A stretch of DNA of 58,773 bases from Verrucomicrobiaceae bacterium. Lineage in GTDB: Bacteria; Verrucomicrobiota; Verrucomicrobiia; Verrucomicrobiales; Verrucomicrobiaceae. The stretch is taken from the NCBI GenBank assembly GCA_027486585.1, contig JAIXOU010000083.1:1-58773 (forward strand), given 5' to 3'. Position 1 is the first letter of the stretch. The number at the start of each line of letters is the position of its first letter. The notes under the pieces were generated by a model that was not told where the DNA came from, made no database searches, and saw only the letters and a program-made list of their open reading frames with translations. Both the position numbers and the translations under genes were made by a program. Below, one piece after another: positions 42,672-51,295 of the stretch.

Positions 42672-43601
42672 ATGTTGCGCTCTTCGCTCGGTCGCGATGC
42701 TGATATCGTTCAGGTGGTGGGTGTCGGTGCCGCCACTTTGGACGATCTCTGGCTTGTTGAAGATTTCCGGTCAGAGGAGCGCGTGCATCAGGCTCTTGGC
42801 CATAGCCGCATGGGTGGTGGTCCCGTAGCCACATCATTGTGTGTTTTGTCGCGTCTTGGCCATCAAACGGCCCTTCTTGATCGTTGTGGAGATGATCCTA
42901 CTGGCCGTGAGATATTGTCTGGTTTGATCGCTGAAGGCGTGAACACGGAGGGGATTCAATGCATTCCAGACAAATCTTCGGCGAGTGCTGTCATTCTAGT
43001 GCGTGCGGGTGATGGAGCGCGTCAAATCGTGTATCAGCCATCTTCTGCTGCGGAACCAATCGTAACTGCCAAGATGGCGGAAATGATTCGCCGTGCTCAG
43101 TTACTGCATCTCAACGGTCGGCATGAATCCACTGCACGTGCTTGTGTTGAGATCGCTCAACAGTCAGACGTTCTGATTTCTTTCGACGGTGGCGCTGGGC
43201 GTTACCGAGATTCGATCCGGGATTTTGTCGAGGCTAGTCACTTGCGTTTGTTTTCCAAGGACTTTGCCATGCGTTTTACGGGTCTAGCGGATATTTCCGC
43301 CATGATGTCCCACTTATTGAGCGGAGTGGCAAAGGTAGCTGTAATCACCGATGGGCTCAGGGGCAGCTACATTCAGGGCGTAGATGCAGAGATGTTTCAT
43401 CAACCTGCTTATCCGGCAGTAAAAACGATCGATAGTACAGGCTGCGGAGATGTGTTTCATGGAGCCTTTCTTCATGGCTACTTATCCCACTGGGATCTCA
43501 GGCGCTGCTCCGATTTTGCAAGCCGAGCTGCTTCAATGAACGCATCCGGTCTCGGCGGGCGCTTTGTTTTGAAAACGGATCTTCATTTACTTACGTCCTG
43601 A
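42672..43601 (+). CDS. PfkB family sugar/nucleoside kinase
   Basis: 309 residues. The N-terminal PfkB region has GGGPVATSLCVLSRLG, and the C-terminal signature DSTGCGDVFHGAFLHGY holds catalytic Asp260 and the anion-hole glycines. Family members phosphorylate ribose, adenosine, fructose, 2-keto-3-deoxygluconate and similar substrates; the substrate here cannot be chosen. Its 3' end overlaps the convergent gene by 15 bases. Confidence 0.85.
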   Translation: MLRSSLGRDADIVQVVGVGAATLDDLWLVEDFRSEERVHQALGHSRMGGGPVATSLCVLSRLGHQTALLDRCGDDPTGREILSGLIAEGVNTEGIQCIPDKSSASAVILVRAGDGARQIVYQPSSAAEPIVTAKMAEMIRRAQLLHLNGRHESTARACVEIAQQSDVLISFDGGAGRYRDSIRDFVEASHLRLFSKDFAMRFTGLADISAMMSHLLSGVAKVAVITDGLRGSYIQGVDAEMFHQPAYPAVKTIDSTGCGDVFHGAFLHGYLSHWDLRRCSDFASRAASMNASGLGGRFVLKTDLHLLTS

Positions 43602-44417
43602 TCCTGGAATGGGGCCTTTGGGGCCAACCTTGAGCCATCCTTGACCCGGAACGTAGGCTCTCCCGATTGAAAAGCGCTCGACACCGTTCCAGAGACCTGG
43701 GTCACCGTTGACTTTGGCATCATTTCGGTTTGAAACTGTTGCTTGTGGTTTTGGGGCTGCTTGTTTGTTTTGGATTTGGTTCGCACCTGAGCGTACTAAA
43801 AAATCACTTGTTTCACTTCTGACTTCTTTAGGGCGTGGAGCATAGCTGCTCTGGCTTGATTTTTTACTGGGATTGTACTCGGTCGAGGACTCATTGGTGG
43901 CGCTGCCTGCTCCTCCTGGAACAAAGCCAAAACGTAAGCGATCATGAAGCTCGGGTGATAAGAATTCTGTGGCTATTTTAGAGACACCTTCAGAGTGCTG
44001 AATCACCGTCAGGTTTTCATCGACAGCTTGGATTTTAGCATTTTTCAGGACGGTGCCGTTGCTTAGTGGAATGCTTGGAAAGTTCATTCCAACGGTTTCC
44101 TCGCGCACTTTTTGAATCACCGAAATAAAGGCTCTTGCCTCGTAGTCTCGCGCATCACTGAATTTCTTAGCCTCTGTGCGGATGGCTTCATTTTCTGATT
44201 CGATGATATGAGCAGCCGTAATGAGCGCGGCAGTTTCCTTTCTTATCTCGGTCAATTTCTGGGCTCCTTTGATCGATTCTTGAATGTTGCCGAGTTCTTG
44301 TTGAGTCAAAATGAATTCCTTTTGAGCCTCATCGACATCAACGGTGTAATAGAAACCCGATACCCCAGCAAGCAGGGCGAATAGCGCTATCGCATAGACT
44401 ATGATTTTGCCGTCCAT
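43587..44417 (-). CDS. membrane-anchored coiled-coil protein, unknown
   Basis: 276 residues. One N-terminal helix (IIVYAIALFALLAGVSGFYY), a coiled-coil segment (about 35-110) and a small folded region near 110-165 (NFPSIPLSNGTVLKNAKIQA), which resembles a short beta domain seen in verrucomicrobial hypothetical proteins. The C-terminal 110 residues are low-complexity Ser/Lys/Pro. Probably facing the periplasm. It is followed upstream by a lipoprotein gene on the same strand (21 bases), so the two may work together. Confidence 0.6.
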   Translation of the reverse strand: MDGKIIVYAIALFALLAGVSGFYYTVDVDEAQKEFILTQQELGNIQESIKGAQKLTEIRKETAALITAAHIIESENEAIRTEAKKFSDARDYEARAFISVIQKVREETVGMNFPSIPLSNGTVLKNAKIQAVDENLTVIQHSEGVSKIATEFLSPELHDRLRFGFVPGGAGSATNESSTEYNPSKKSSQSSYAPRPKEVRSETSDFLVRSGANQIQNKQAAPKPQATVSNRNDAKVNGDPGLWNGVERFSIGRAYVPGQGWLKVGPKGPIPGSGRK

Positions 44418-44437
44418 AAAGTGTAGTTAGTTGAGGT

Positions 44438-44785
44438 TTAGAGGTAACGGCTGCGATAGGTTTCCAACTCTTTCTTCATGATTTCCACTTCTTTGGCTTT
44501 TTTGTCGCGGTCGGCTGTGAGTGTCGCCGTTTCCTCACGCATGGATTTAAGCCTGTCTTTGAGTTGTTTGATGTGGCCTGGTTCAGGATTGTTGTAGTAA
44601 CCTAAATGCCCAATGGCAAGCGATTCAGCCTGTAGCTTTTTTAAAATCGCAGTCTGCTCTCCCAGGGTAAGTTTCAATTGGGCTGTTTCATATTCGATCT
44701 GTCCTTTTTTTCCACAGCTAACACTTGCTGCACAAGTGAAGACTAAGATAATTGCTGATAACGTTTGCCTGTTGGGATGGAGCAT
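44438..44785 (-). CDS. coiled-coil lipoprotein
   Basis: 115 residues from ATG 44785; an ATG at 44800 is also in frame. The signal ends in a lipobox (AASVSC), then a coiled coil runs nearly to the C-terminus (EYETAQLKLTLGEQTAILKK; KDRLKSMREETATLTADRDK). No family recognised. It precedes the membrane-anchored coiled-coil gene in a two-gene unit. Confidence 0.6.
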   Translation of the reverse strand: MLHPNRQTLSAIILVFTCAASVSCGKKGQIEYETAQLKLTLGEQTAILKKLQAESLAIGHLGYYNNPEPGHIKQLKDRLKSMREETATLTADRDKKAKEVEIMKKELETYRSRYL

Positions 44786-44873
44786 AAGGGAATATTCCAA
44801 TTAAATAGTGGAGGACGATCTTATTGACAAGCATCAATCCTGCCAGAATTGAAAAAGTCATTCAGTCTGATCT

Positions 44874-45656
44874 TTAACGAATAGGGGAGAAGTCGACCGC
44901 TTTTAGATAAACACTCTTGACACCTTCTGGCTGGGAGAGGGTTAAGGGACCATTTTTCTCGGACGCCTCTTTGGCTGCGATCCATTCGGGATCCTTTCTG
45001 AAGGCAGCAAAAGCGGCCATTCCAGCTTCTTTACTAGGGTGTGACAAGATGTAGATGAGTTTAGTGTCTGCGCCCTTTGCTTCATCCAATGGAGTCCAAT
45101 AGGCAAGATGACTCATGCCATGTTTGGAAAAGAGTGCCATGGTGTGCATCTTGAAGCGCTGATGCAGAGATTCCAGTTTGCCTGGCTCGGTGTTGTAGGT
45201 CCGCAGTTCGAACACACATGGTGTGTCAGAGATCGCTAGTTTTGGCAGAGGTGAATACTCTGTGGCCGCCATAAAGATTGATTCTGGCGGCTTGGCTAGG
45301 ATTTTACCTGCGACCTCACTGGCTTTCCGAGCTGCCTGCCATTCTGGATCACCGCTGAATGATTTCCAACCGGCTGCGGCAGATTCACGGCTTTGATGGG
45401 CAACGACATAGATGAGTGTGTTCTTGGATCCATCCGCTTCTTCTATGGGAGTCCAGTATCCGATGTTCTCGATCCCATGCTTCTCCAAGAGCTTGCAAGT
45501 GTGATCTCGAAACCTAGCCAGAAGAGCATCAAGTTTGCCTTCATTGGTGACATAGATGCGGAGTTCATAGACTTTTGAATCTGCTGCTTGAGACTGCTCA
45601 ATACAGATAGGTCCAAAACTTAACGCTAATAAAAGAAGTTGAATGATCCGGTTCAT
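44874..45656 (-). CDS. exported NIPSNAP-domain protein (two domains)
   Basis: 260 residues from ATG 45656, with signal peptide (MNRIIQLLLLALSFGPICIE). Two tandem NIPSNAP domains of the dimeric alpha/beta-barrel type: VYELRIYVTNEGKLDALLAR and FELRTYNTEPGKLESLHQRF, each followed by a GYWTP or AYWTP segment. The halves are related by duplication. Bacterial exported NIPSNAP proteins are common in Verrucomicrobia and Planctomycetes and have no fixed function. Confidence 0.85.
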   Translation of the reverse strand: MNRIIQLLLLALSFGPICIEQSQAADSKVYELRIYVTNEGKLDALLARFRDHTCKLLEKHGIENIGYWTPIEEADGSKNTLIYVVAHQSRESAAAGWKSFSGDPEWQAARKASEVAGKILAKPPESIFMAATEYSPLPKLAISDTPCVFELRTYNTEPGKLESLHQRFKMHTMALFSKHGMSHLAYWTPLDEAKGADTKLIYILSHPSKEAGMAAFAAFRKDPEWIAAKEASEKNGPLTLSQPEGVKSVYLKAVDFSPIR

Positions 45657-45800
45657 CGTTTGAATAAACCGCAATTAATCTATTTTTTACAGCGCTAAAT
45701 ACGCAACATTCGTTTTTAGCTGTCTATGAGCGAGGGAAATGATCGTCGTAGGTGAGTCGGCAAGATAGGCTGATCCTACTCATGACAAAGCAGGAGTTTG

Positions 45801-47213
45801 ATGTATTCTCCGCCTTTCTTTTCAATGTCAGACCCGAATTCAACTTCTGCCGTCCGCCTGAATTGGGCTCCTCTTGAGTCTGACTCTGGAGTCGTCATGG
45901 CTGAGAGAAGTGTGACAAGGGCACTGCTTTTGGTGAACGTCTGTGGTTTTTTAATGGGCTACTATGCCATGCCAAATCATTGGTTTCAGATGGCTTGGTT
46001 CATTTGCATGACTGCGATCTGGCTTCTGTTTGGCGGTATGCAGCAGCTTTTTGTCGGGTTGAGTTACGATCTCTGGCTACGCTGTGCCATGGGTATGGTT
46101 TTTGCCATGATGATTCGATCCTCCATTTTCGGGTCTCCAGGAATGGGGATTCGGGAGCTCTGGTTTGGCTGGATGAGCAGCGGATTGTTGATGATTGTGA
46201 TGACCGTTTTTTGGCAGGTCGGGACAATCGCCCAGTCCGCACGTATCCTCAGTGCCGCGCTGGCGGCCTCAGCTTCGGTGGCTGCCTTTGGCAGCATGGC
46301 GGTGTTTTATTTTCTGGATGAGCGGGCCGTGTTTGGGCAGCGCCTAACCAATTGGTTCATTTATGGTGGATGGAATTCCGTCTGCACAGGAATGACCTTT
46401 GGGTTTGCTGCAGTCTGGTCGATCCATCGTTGGCATCACGCTCTAAAGCGCTTGGAAAAAGCCTGTTTTCTTGGGATTTCAATTTTTTTGGTTTGGGCCA
46501 CGTTATTAACGATGAGTCGCGGAGCACTCTTGGCTATGATAGCTGGACATTTGGCTTTGGTTTTGAGTCGGGGCTGGCGGTTTTCACTTCGTCCAGTGTT
46601 GTTGCTACTCGCCTGCTTGGGGTGTTTTCAGGGGTTGGCTCCGCAAATCACCAAGATGGGTGTACGGGATTTGTCTGAACGTTTGGGTGCACCGAAACTG
46701 ACAGAGGCCATGACCGCGGATGGGGTGGTTGCTTCAAATCCAGCTAAGCGACTGATTACGCGTGGAGACACGCATCGCTTCTCGATCTATGCCGCAGGCT
46801 TTAGCAGCATCACAACAACCAGCGACTGGCTCATAGGGAAGGGGCTCTGGGCTGCGAATGATTGCTGGTCATGCTCGTTGCCTTGGAACCCGGAGCATCT
46901 GCACAGTATTTTTGTCGATGCGTTGGTGCGTGGTGGTGTCCATGCTCTGGCTTGTCTTCTAGGCGTTCTTGTTTGGGGGCTCTATCGTGCTTGGTGGCTG
47001 GCTAAGAGAGGGGAAGAGATCTGGATCATGTTGGCCAGTTTTGGGGTTGCTGGTCTTGTTTTTGATGGCGATAGCGCTTTTGCTTTGCTGAGTGTTCCAC
47101 GCTTTGAAACACTCATCCTGTGGTTGCCCTTAGTGTTAGCATCGGTGCGTTATACGCTTGTAAAGCGCGAGCAGGGGGCTGCTATCTCCACTGAAGTTCC
47201 TTCACCATTTTAA
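45801..47213 (+). CDS. O-antigen-ligase-like polytopic membrane protein
   Basis: 470 residues. ATG 45801 is supported by an AGGAG six bases upstream, one of the few clear Shine-Dalgarno sequences here; TTG 45798 is rejected. Ten or more hydrophobic helices, an MSRGALLA segment after helix 6-7, and a large loop containing PEHLHSIFVDALVRGG resemble the Wzy_C/O-antigen ligase family, which joins or polymerises surface polysaccharide. No other polysaccharide genes are adjacent. The assignment is by topology and the loop motif only. Confidence 0.6.
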   Translation: MYSPPFFSMSDPNSTSAVRLNWAPLESDSGVVMAERSVTRALLLVNVCGFLMGYYAMPNHWFQMAWFICMTAIWLLFGGMQQLFVGLSYDLWLRCAMGMVFAMMIRSSIFGSPGMGIRELWFGWMSSGLLMIVMTVFWQVGTIAQSARILSAALAASASVAAFGSMAVFYFLDERAVFGQRLTNWFIYGGWNSVCTGMTFGFAAVWSIHRWHHALKRLEKACFLGISIFLVWATLLTMSRGALLAMIAGHLALVLSRGWRFSLRPVLLLLACLGCFQGLAPQITKMGVRDLSERLGAPKLTEAMTADGVVASNPAKRLITRGDTHRFSIYAAGFSSITTTSDWLIGKGLWAANDCWSCSLPWNPEHLHSIFVDALVRGGVHALACLLGVLVWGLYRAWWLAKRGEEIWIMLASFGVAGLVFDGDSAFALLSVPRFETLILWLPLVLASVRYTLVKREQGAAISTEVPSPF

Positions 47214-47221
47214 ACTGTCTT

Positions 47222-49090
47222 GTGTCTGCCCCATCTCACCAATCCATGTGGCATTTGGCGCGTAGTCTATTCAAACAGGCGCGACATTGGTTAAAGGACA
47301 TGGTGGCCAGCAATACCTTGGATCCGTTCCCGATTCGTAAATGGTTACAGGGCTATGGTCCCAAAAGGCTTAAAGCTGACTTAAAAGCTGGGTTTTCAGT
47401 CACCATGTTGGATTTGCCTCAGGGGATGGCGTATGCCGCCGTCGCGGGTTTGCCTTTGCAGTTTGGGACCATGTGCAGCGCGGTTTCTGGCATCGTGGGG
47501 TCGCTTTTTGGCAGTTCACGATTCACCGTGCTCGGGCCAACGAACGCGACGGCCTTCATGATCTTTTCCTACTTTGCAGCTGAGCCTGCCTTGGATCGAG
47601 TGAGCCTGATGCCTTTGCTGGTCTTCATGGTGGGTGCCCTTTTGTTGTTCGGTTCTTTTTTGCGTGTCGCAGAGCTTGCTCAATACATCAGTCGTACGGT
47701 CATCGTCGCCTATGTGACGGGTGCGGCGCTGTTGATCATGGCCAATCAGTTGGCCCATGTGATGGGGGTGCCAATGATGGTGCTTTTGGAGGATGGTTCC
47801 AGTTTTCAAGCGCGTACGTTGCCCGGTATCGTCATTCATTTGGTGAAATCGATCCCGCAGGCACACTGGCAGAGTCTTGGCGTCGCTACAGGAACAGCGA
47901 TGATTTACTTTGCGTTCCGGCGTTTTCGTCCCGCGTGGCCCGCGCTCGCCTTGGCCCTCATTCTTGCGTCTGTGGGATGTCTGGTGCTTGCTAGCATAGG
48001 GATTGAGGTGCCAACCTATGCGAATGCTCGCTTTGGGATCTTGGATCTACTGCCGCCATTTCCCGACTTTGTTTCGCCACGCTTTCTTTCGGATTTCAGC
48101 CGACTTTTTGGACTGGCTCTAGCGCTTGCCTTTTTGGCCACGATTGAAAGCTCGTCGATGGCTAAAACTTTGGCCAGTGTGAGTGGGCAGCGTGTGGATG
48201 CCAATCAGGATATGTTCAGTCTAGGCATGGCCAATTTGAGCTGCGCGTATCTTAGCGGAATGCCAAGCTCTGGATCACTGACACGCAGCGCACTCAATCA
48301 GCAAAGCGGCGCACGCACACCCTTTGCTGCCCTGTTTAATGGCCTCTTTTGTTTGATTGGGGCCTTAAGCTTGGGTCACCTAGTGGGTTTTATTCCACGT
48401 GCCTCCTTAGCTGTGCTCATCATCTGTGTGGCTGGATCACTGATTCAGCAGCGCAACATTCGCATCTGTTTGAGCGCCACCGGTTCTGATGCGCTGGTCT
48501 TTCTGGTCACCCTTGCGGCTACCTTGATGGTGCCCTTGCATGTCGCTATTTTTACAGGCGTCGGCATCTCGGTGATGCTGTATCTGAGAAAAGCTAGCCA
48601 GCCCTCTTTGGTGGAGTATGAGTTCAATCAAGAAGGGCATTTAGCAGAAGCGGCCAAGGCTGGGGTCCGTCAGACGCCATCGGTTTCGATCGTGCATGTG
48701 GAGGGGGAGCTCTTCTTTGGGGCAGCCGATCTTTTCCGCACCCAGATTCAGCGCACTTGTGGTGATCCAAATCTACGCATCATCATCTTACGCTTAAAAA
48801 ACGCACGGCACATGGATGCCACCAGCGTCATCGCGCTGGAAGAGCTTGTAGCGTTGCTGCGCCGCGATGGTCGTGATTTGCTGATCAGCGGTGTGATGAA
48901 GGATGTTTATAAAGTGCTTCGTGATTCTGGTGTCGTGGATATCATTGGCAAAGAAAACATTTTTCCAGCCAGCCCCAGCAATCCCAATGTGGCCACGCGC
49001 AACGCTTTAAAACGCGCCCAAGAGATCCTCGGCACCACGGAAGCCGACGTGAAGATCTTCTTTGATCCGAGCAAAAGTAAGGAAGACTAG
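47222..49090 (+). CDS. SulP family anion transporter with STAS domain
   Basis: 622 residues from GTG 47222 (ATG 47246 is an alternative). The transporter domain begins DLKAGFSVTMLDLPQGMAYA, as in SulP/SLC26 proteins, with FGSSRFTVLGPTNATA in place of the usual TSAP-type motif, and ends near residue 460. A C-terminal STAS domain (about 485-605) contains VSIVHVEGELFFGAADLF and LRLKNARHMDATSVIALEEL. Substrate may be sulfate, bicarbonate or another anion. It starts eight bases after the previous stop. Confidence 0.88.
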   Translation: MSAPSHQSMWHLARSLFKQARHWLKDMVASNTLDPFPIRKWLQGYGPKRLKADLKAGFSVTMLDLPQGMAYAAVAGLPLQFGTMCSAVSGIVGSLFGSSRFTVLGPTNATAFMIFSYFAAEPALDRVSLMPLLVFMVGALLLFGSFLRVAELAQYISRTVIVAYVTGAALLIMANQLAHVMGVPMMVLLEDGSSFQARTLPGIVIHLVKSIPQAHWQSLGVATGTAMIYFAFRRFRPAWPALALALILASVGCLVLASIGIEVPTYANARFGILDLLPPFPDFVSPRFLSDFSRLFGLALALAFLATIESSSMAKTLASVSGQRVDANQDMFSLGMANLSCAYLSGMPSSGSLTRSALNQQSGARTPFAALFNGLFCLIGALSLGHLVGFIPRASLAVLIICVAGSLIQQRNIRICLSATGSDALVFLVTLAATLMVPLHVAIFTGVGISVMLYLRKASQPSLVEYEFNQEGHLAEAAKAGVRQTPSVSIVHVEGELFFGAADLFRTQIQRTCGDPNLRIIILRLKNARHMDATSVIALEELVALLRRDGRDLLISGVMKDVYKVLRDSGVVDIIGKENIFPASPSNPNVATRNALKRAQEILGTTEADVKIFFDPSKSKED

Positions 49091-49094
49091 CTGC

Positions 49095-49820
49095 TCAAGG
49101 CAGTCGCCAGACGCGGGTGGGGGCGCAGAGCCAGGTGGCTAGGCGGGTGTGGGAGGAGGTGTATTCGCCGCCCATGGCCCAGGGGGAAAAGGCGGGCAGG
49201 ATCCAGCGCTGTTGGCGTGGGGTGATTTGTTCTTGGACCAAGGCTGCTAGCTTGAGTTTCAATCCGGCGCCATCTTTTAAATGCACGGCGGGGTGCTCGT
49301 GACCGGTGATGTGGATGGTCTTGGAATGGGTGATGGTGGTGCCGGCAGCGGAATGGGTATAGACATCCACGTCTGAAGTCTGCTCCTGGGTCCAGCGATG
49401 GCCATGGGTGAAGGTGAACTCGCCTTCATGATGCGTTTCCACGAGATTCCAGCTTTTCCGCAATGGGGGGCGATCATGGTTTCCCTGGATGCTGATGAGT
49501 TCAGGGACCTCTTCCTGGATGCGTTCTAGGAAGGCGTGTGTCTCTTCAGCGCTGCTTTTGCCGTCCATGATGTCGCCGACTAAAATGAGGCGCTTGGGGC
49601 GGTGATCGTGGATGAGAGAGACGAGTGTCTGCTCGCAAATTTCCATACCCCAATCAGGCAAGAGGTCGCCATGGAGTTGGCGGCGGAGTTCGTAGCCGTA
49701 GTGTAAGTCAGCCACAGCCATCCAGCCCTCTTTGACATGAATGAGGGCGCGTCTTGAATCCAGTCGGATGTCGGGGGCGATTTCTGTGCTGGTAGGTTTG
49801 GCGGTGGGTGAAAGTCTCAA
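49095..49820 (-). CDS. PdeM-like metallophosphoesterase
   Basis: 241 residues. The calcineurin-like motifs are complete: VADLHYGYE, LVGDIMDG, IQGNHDRP, THGHR and ITGHEHPAV. This is the set seen in the PdeM branch, often linked to the Lhr-type helicase and ligase operon of the mycobacterial/proteobacterial DNA repair system. Neither of those partners is in the window; instead the gene follows ilvN by 62 bases. Function in DNA repair is therefore only suggested. Confidence 0.75.
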   Translation of the reverse strand: MRLSPTAKPTSTEIAPDIRLDSRRALIHVKEGWMAVADLHYGYELRRQLHGDLLPDWGMEICEQTLVSLIHDHRPKRLILVGDIMDGKSSAEETHAFLERIQEEVPELISIQGNHDRPPLRKSWNLVETHHEGEFTFTHGHRWTQEQTSDVDVYTHSAAGTTITHSKTIHITGHEHPAVHLKDGAGLKLKLAALVQEQITPRQQRWILPAFSPWAMGGEYTSSHTRLATWLCAPTRVWRLP

Positions 49821-49882
49821 AGGCCTCCACCCATCGCCCAGCGAACGGGAAAAAACAAACCGCGATGCGGAGTTAGATGAAA

Positions 49883-50428
49883 TTAGGTCGTCTCCAAGCC
49901 GCGGGCCATGACGACTTTACCGGTGCGGACGGTTTCCACGATGTTGAACTTGCTGAGCAGGCGGACGGCGGCGTCTAGCTTGTCGGTGTTTCCAGCGATG
50001 AGAGCGATGAGGCTGTCTTCTTGCAGATCGACGGTCTTACCGTTGTAATGCTCGATGATTTGCAGGATCTCGGTACGTTCGGCTGCGCTGGCGGCGACTT
50101 TGACGAGGACGAGTTCTTTGGAAACGGCGTCACGATCGGTGTGCTCGATGCAATGAATGACGTCGATGAGCTTATTCACCTGCATGATGATCTGGTGCAG
50201 GCCTTCTGGATGACCGCTGATGCCAATGGTCATGCGGCTGAAGCGTGGATCACGAGTCTGGGAGACGACCAGAGACTCAATGTTAAATCCGCGACGGCTG
50301 AAGACAGCGCAGATGCGGCCGAGGACGCCAGGCTGGTTGTTCACCATGACGCTGAGCGTGTGGATGTTGATGATGTCAGCTTGGGGAGCTGGCTTGATAT
50401 CGGTGGTGGCGGGGATGCGGTCGCTCAT
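49883..50428 (-). CDS. ilvN: acetolactate synthase small (regulatory) subunit
   Basis: 181 residues. The N-terminal ACT domain (about 22-95) has HTLSVMVNNQPGVLGRICAV and RRGFNIESLVV, and the C-terminal domain follows the usual IlvN/IlvH pattern with TVDLQEDSLIALIAGNTDKL. It confers valine feedback control on IlvB in branched-chain amino acid synthesis. Unusually it is separated from ilvB by a methyltransferase gene. Confidence 0.93.
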   Translation of the reverse strand: MSDRIPATTDIKPAPQADIINIHTLSVMVNNQPGVLGRICAVFSRRGFNIESLVVSQTRDPRFSRMTIGISGHPEGLHQIIMQVNKLIDVIHCIEHTDRDAVSKELVLVKVAASAAERTEILQIIEHYNGKTVDLQEDSLIALIAGNTDKLDAAVRLLSKFNIVETVRTGKVVMARGLETT

Positions 50429-50473
50429 GGGATGGATGATTTACGATGTTTGATTGAAAGGGATGGAGAAAGA

Positions 50474-51250
50474 TCAGTCTTGGCGTTTCAGGCGTTTTTG
50501 AGCGATCTGGATGTAGTTGGAATCTTTTTCGATGCCGAGCCAACGACGGCCCAGACGCTGGGCAGCTGCGGCAGTGGTGCCAGAGCCGAGAAACGGGTCA
50601 ATGACGAGGTCGTTAGCGTCGCTGGAACAGGCGACGAGTTTCTCGATGAGATCGATGGGCTTCTGGGAGGGATGGCCGCACTTTTCCTTGGAGATGCCTT
50701 TCAGACTCGGGACGCGGAGGATGTTGGTGGCGAACTTGCCGGCATCCAGATGGGCACGGCGGGCATCCATGTCTTTGTAGCGCTTGTCTTTGAGGTAAGT
50801 CTCAATGGTCTTGGCGTCATAGGGGATACGAACAGCCTCTTTGTTAAACTTCACTTTGTCACTCTTACGCATCACCAGGACCATTTCATATTGGGGCGTG
50901 AAGCTATCCCGGCGCTCATCGTAGCCAACCGCACGGTCCCAGATGATGAGATCGTGAAATTGATGTTGGAGGGTGAGACGGGACATGAGGTGGAGAAAGG
51001 CGTGCTCGCGTTTGCCTAGCTGGCCGAAGATGAAGCAGAGACCGTCATCGCGTAGGACACGCATGGATTCGCCGACCCAGGCCTCACACCAAGTGAGGTA
51101 GTCTTCAGCGGTTTTCCATTGAGTATCCCAGGCTTCATTTTCGAGAACATTGAAGTAAGGCGGATCGGCGATGATGGCTTGAGCGATGCGATCAGGAAGC
51201 TTTTGCAGCTCGGTGAAGGCATCGCCTTGGATGATACAGTTGGTTTTCAT
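50474..51250 (-). CDS. orphan beta-class DNA methyltransferase (N6-adenine or N4-cytosine)
   Basis: 258 residues from ATG 51250; an ATG at 51262 adds four residues. Motif IV DPPYFNVLE (29-37) precedes the SAM-binding motif I FLGSGTT near the C-terminus, which is the beta-class order. The HPSQKPIDLIEKL segment and the typical WDRAVGYDERRDSFTPQYE region support a DNA rather than RNA target. There is no restriction endonuclease beside it. It lies between ilvB and ilvN with 45-base gaps on each side, all on the same strand, so it is probably expressed with them. Confidence 0.85.
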   Translation of the reverse strand: MKTNCIIQGDAFTELQKLPDRIAQAIIADPPYFNVLENEAWDTQWKTAEDYLTWCEAWVGESMRVLRDDGLCFIFGQLGKREHAFLHLMSRLTLQHQFHDLIIWDRAVGYDERRDSFTPQYEMVLVMRKSDKVKFNKEAVRIPYDAKTIETYLKDKRYKDMDARRAHLDAGKFATNILRVPSLKGISKEKCGHPSQKPIDLIEKLVACSSDANDLVIDPFLGSGTTAAAAQRLGRRWLGIEKDSNYIQIAQKRLKRQD

Positions 51251-51266
51251 CGGGCCATGCAAAGAG

Positions 51267-51284
51267 GCGGACAGGGGTGTCCGC
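51267..51284 (-). promoter_or_regulatory. hairpin between ilvB and the methyltransferase gene
   Basis: GCGGACA and TGTCCGC form a perfect seven-base stem around GGGG, 16 bases from the methyltransferase start. It could be an attenuating or processing structure that lowers downstream expression, or a REP-type element. Confidence 0.5.
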
Positions 51285-51295
51285 GCTCCCTTCGG

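Noticed and set aside
50021..51019. A 332-codon open frame on the + strand
   Set aside because: Antisense to ilvN and the methyltransferase; composition only (Asp/Val-rich) and no motifs.
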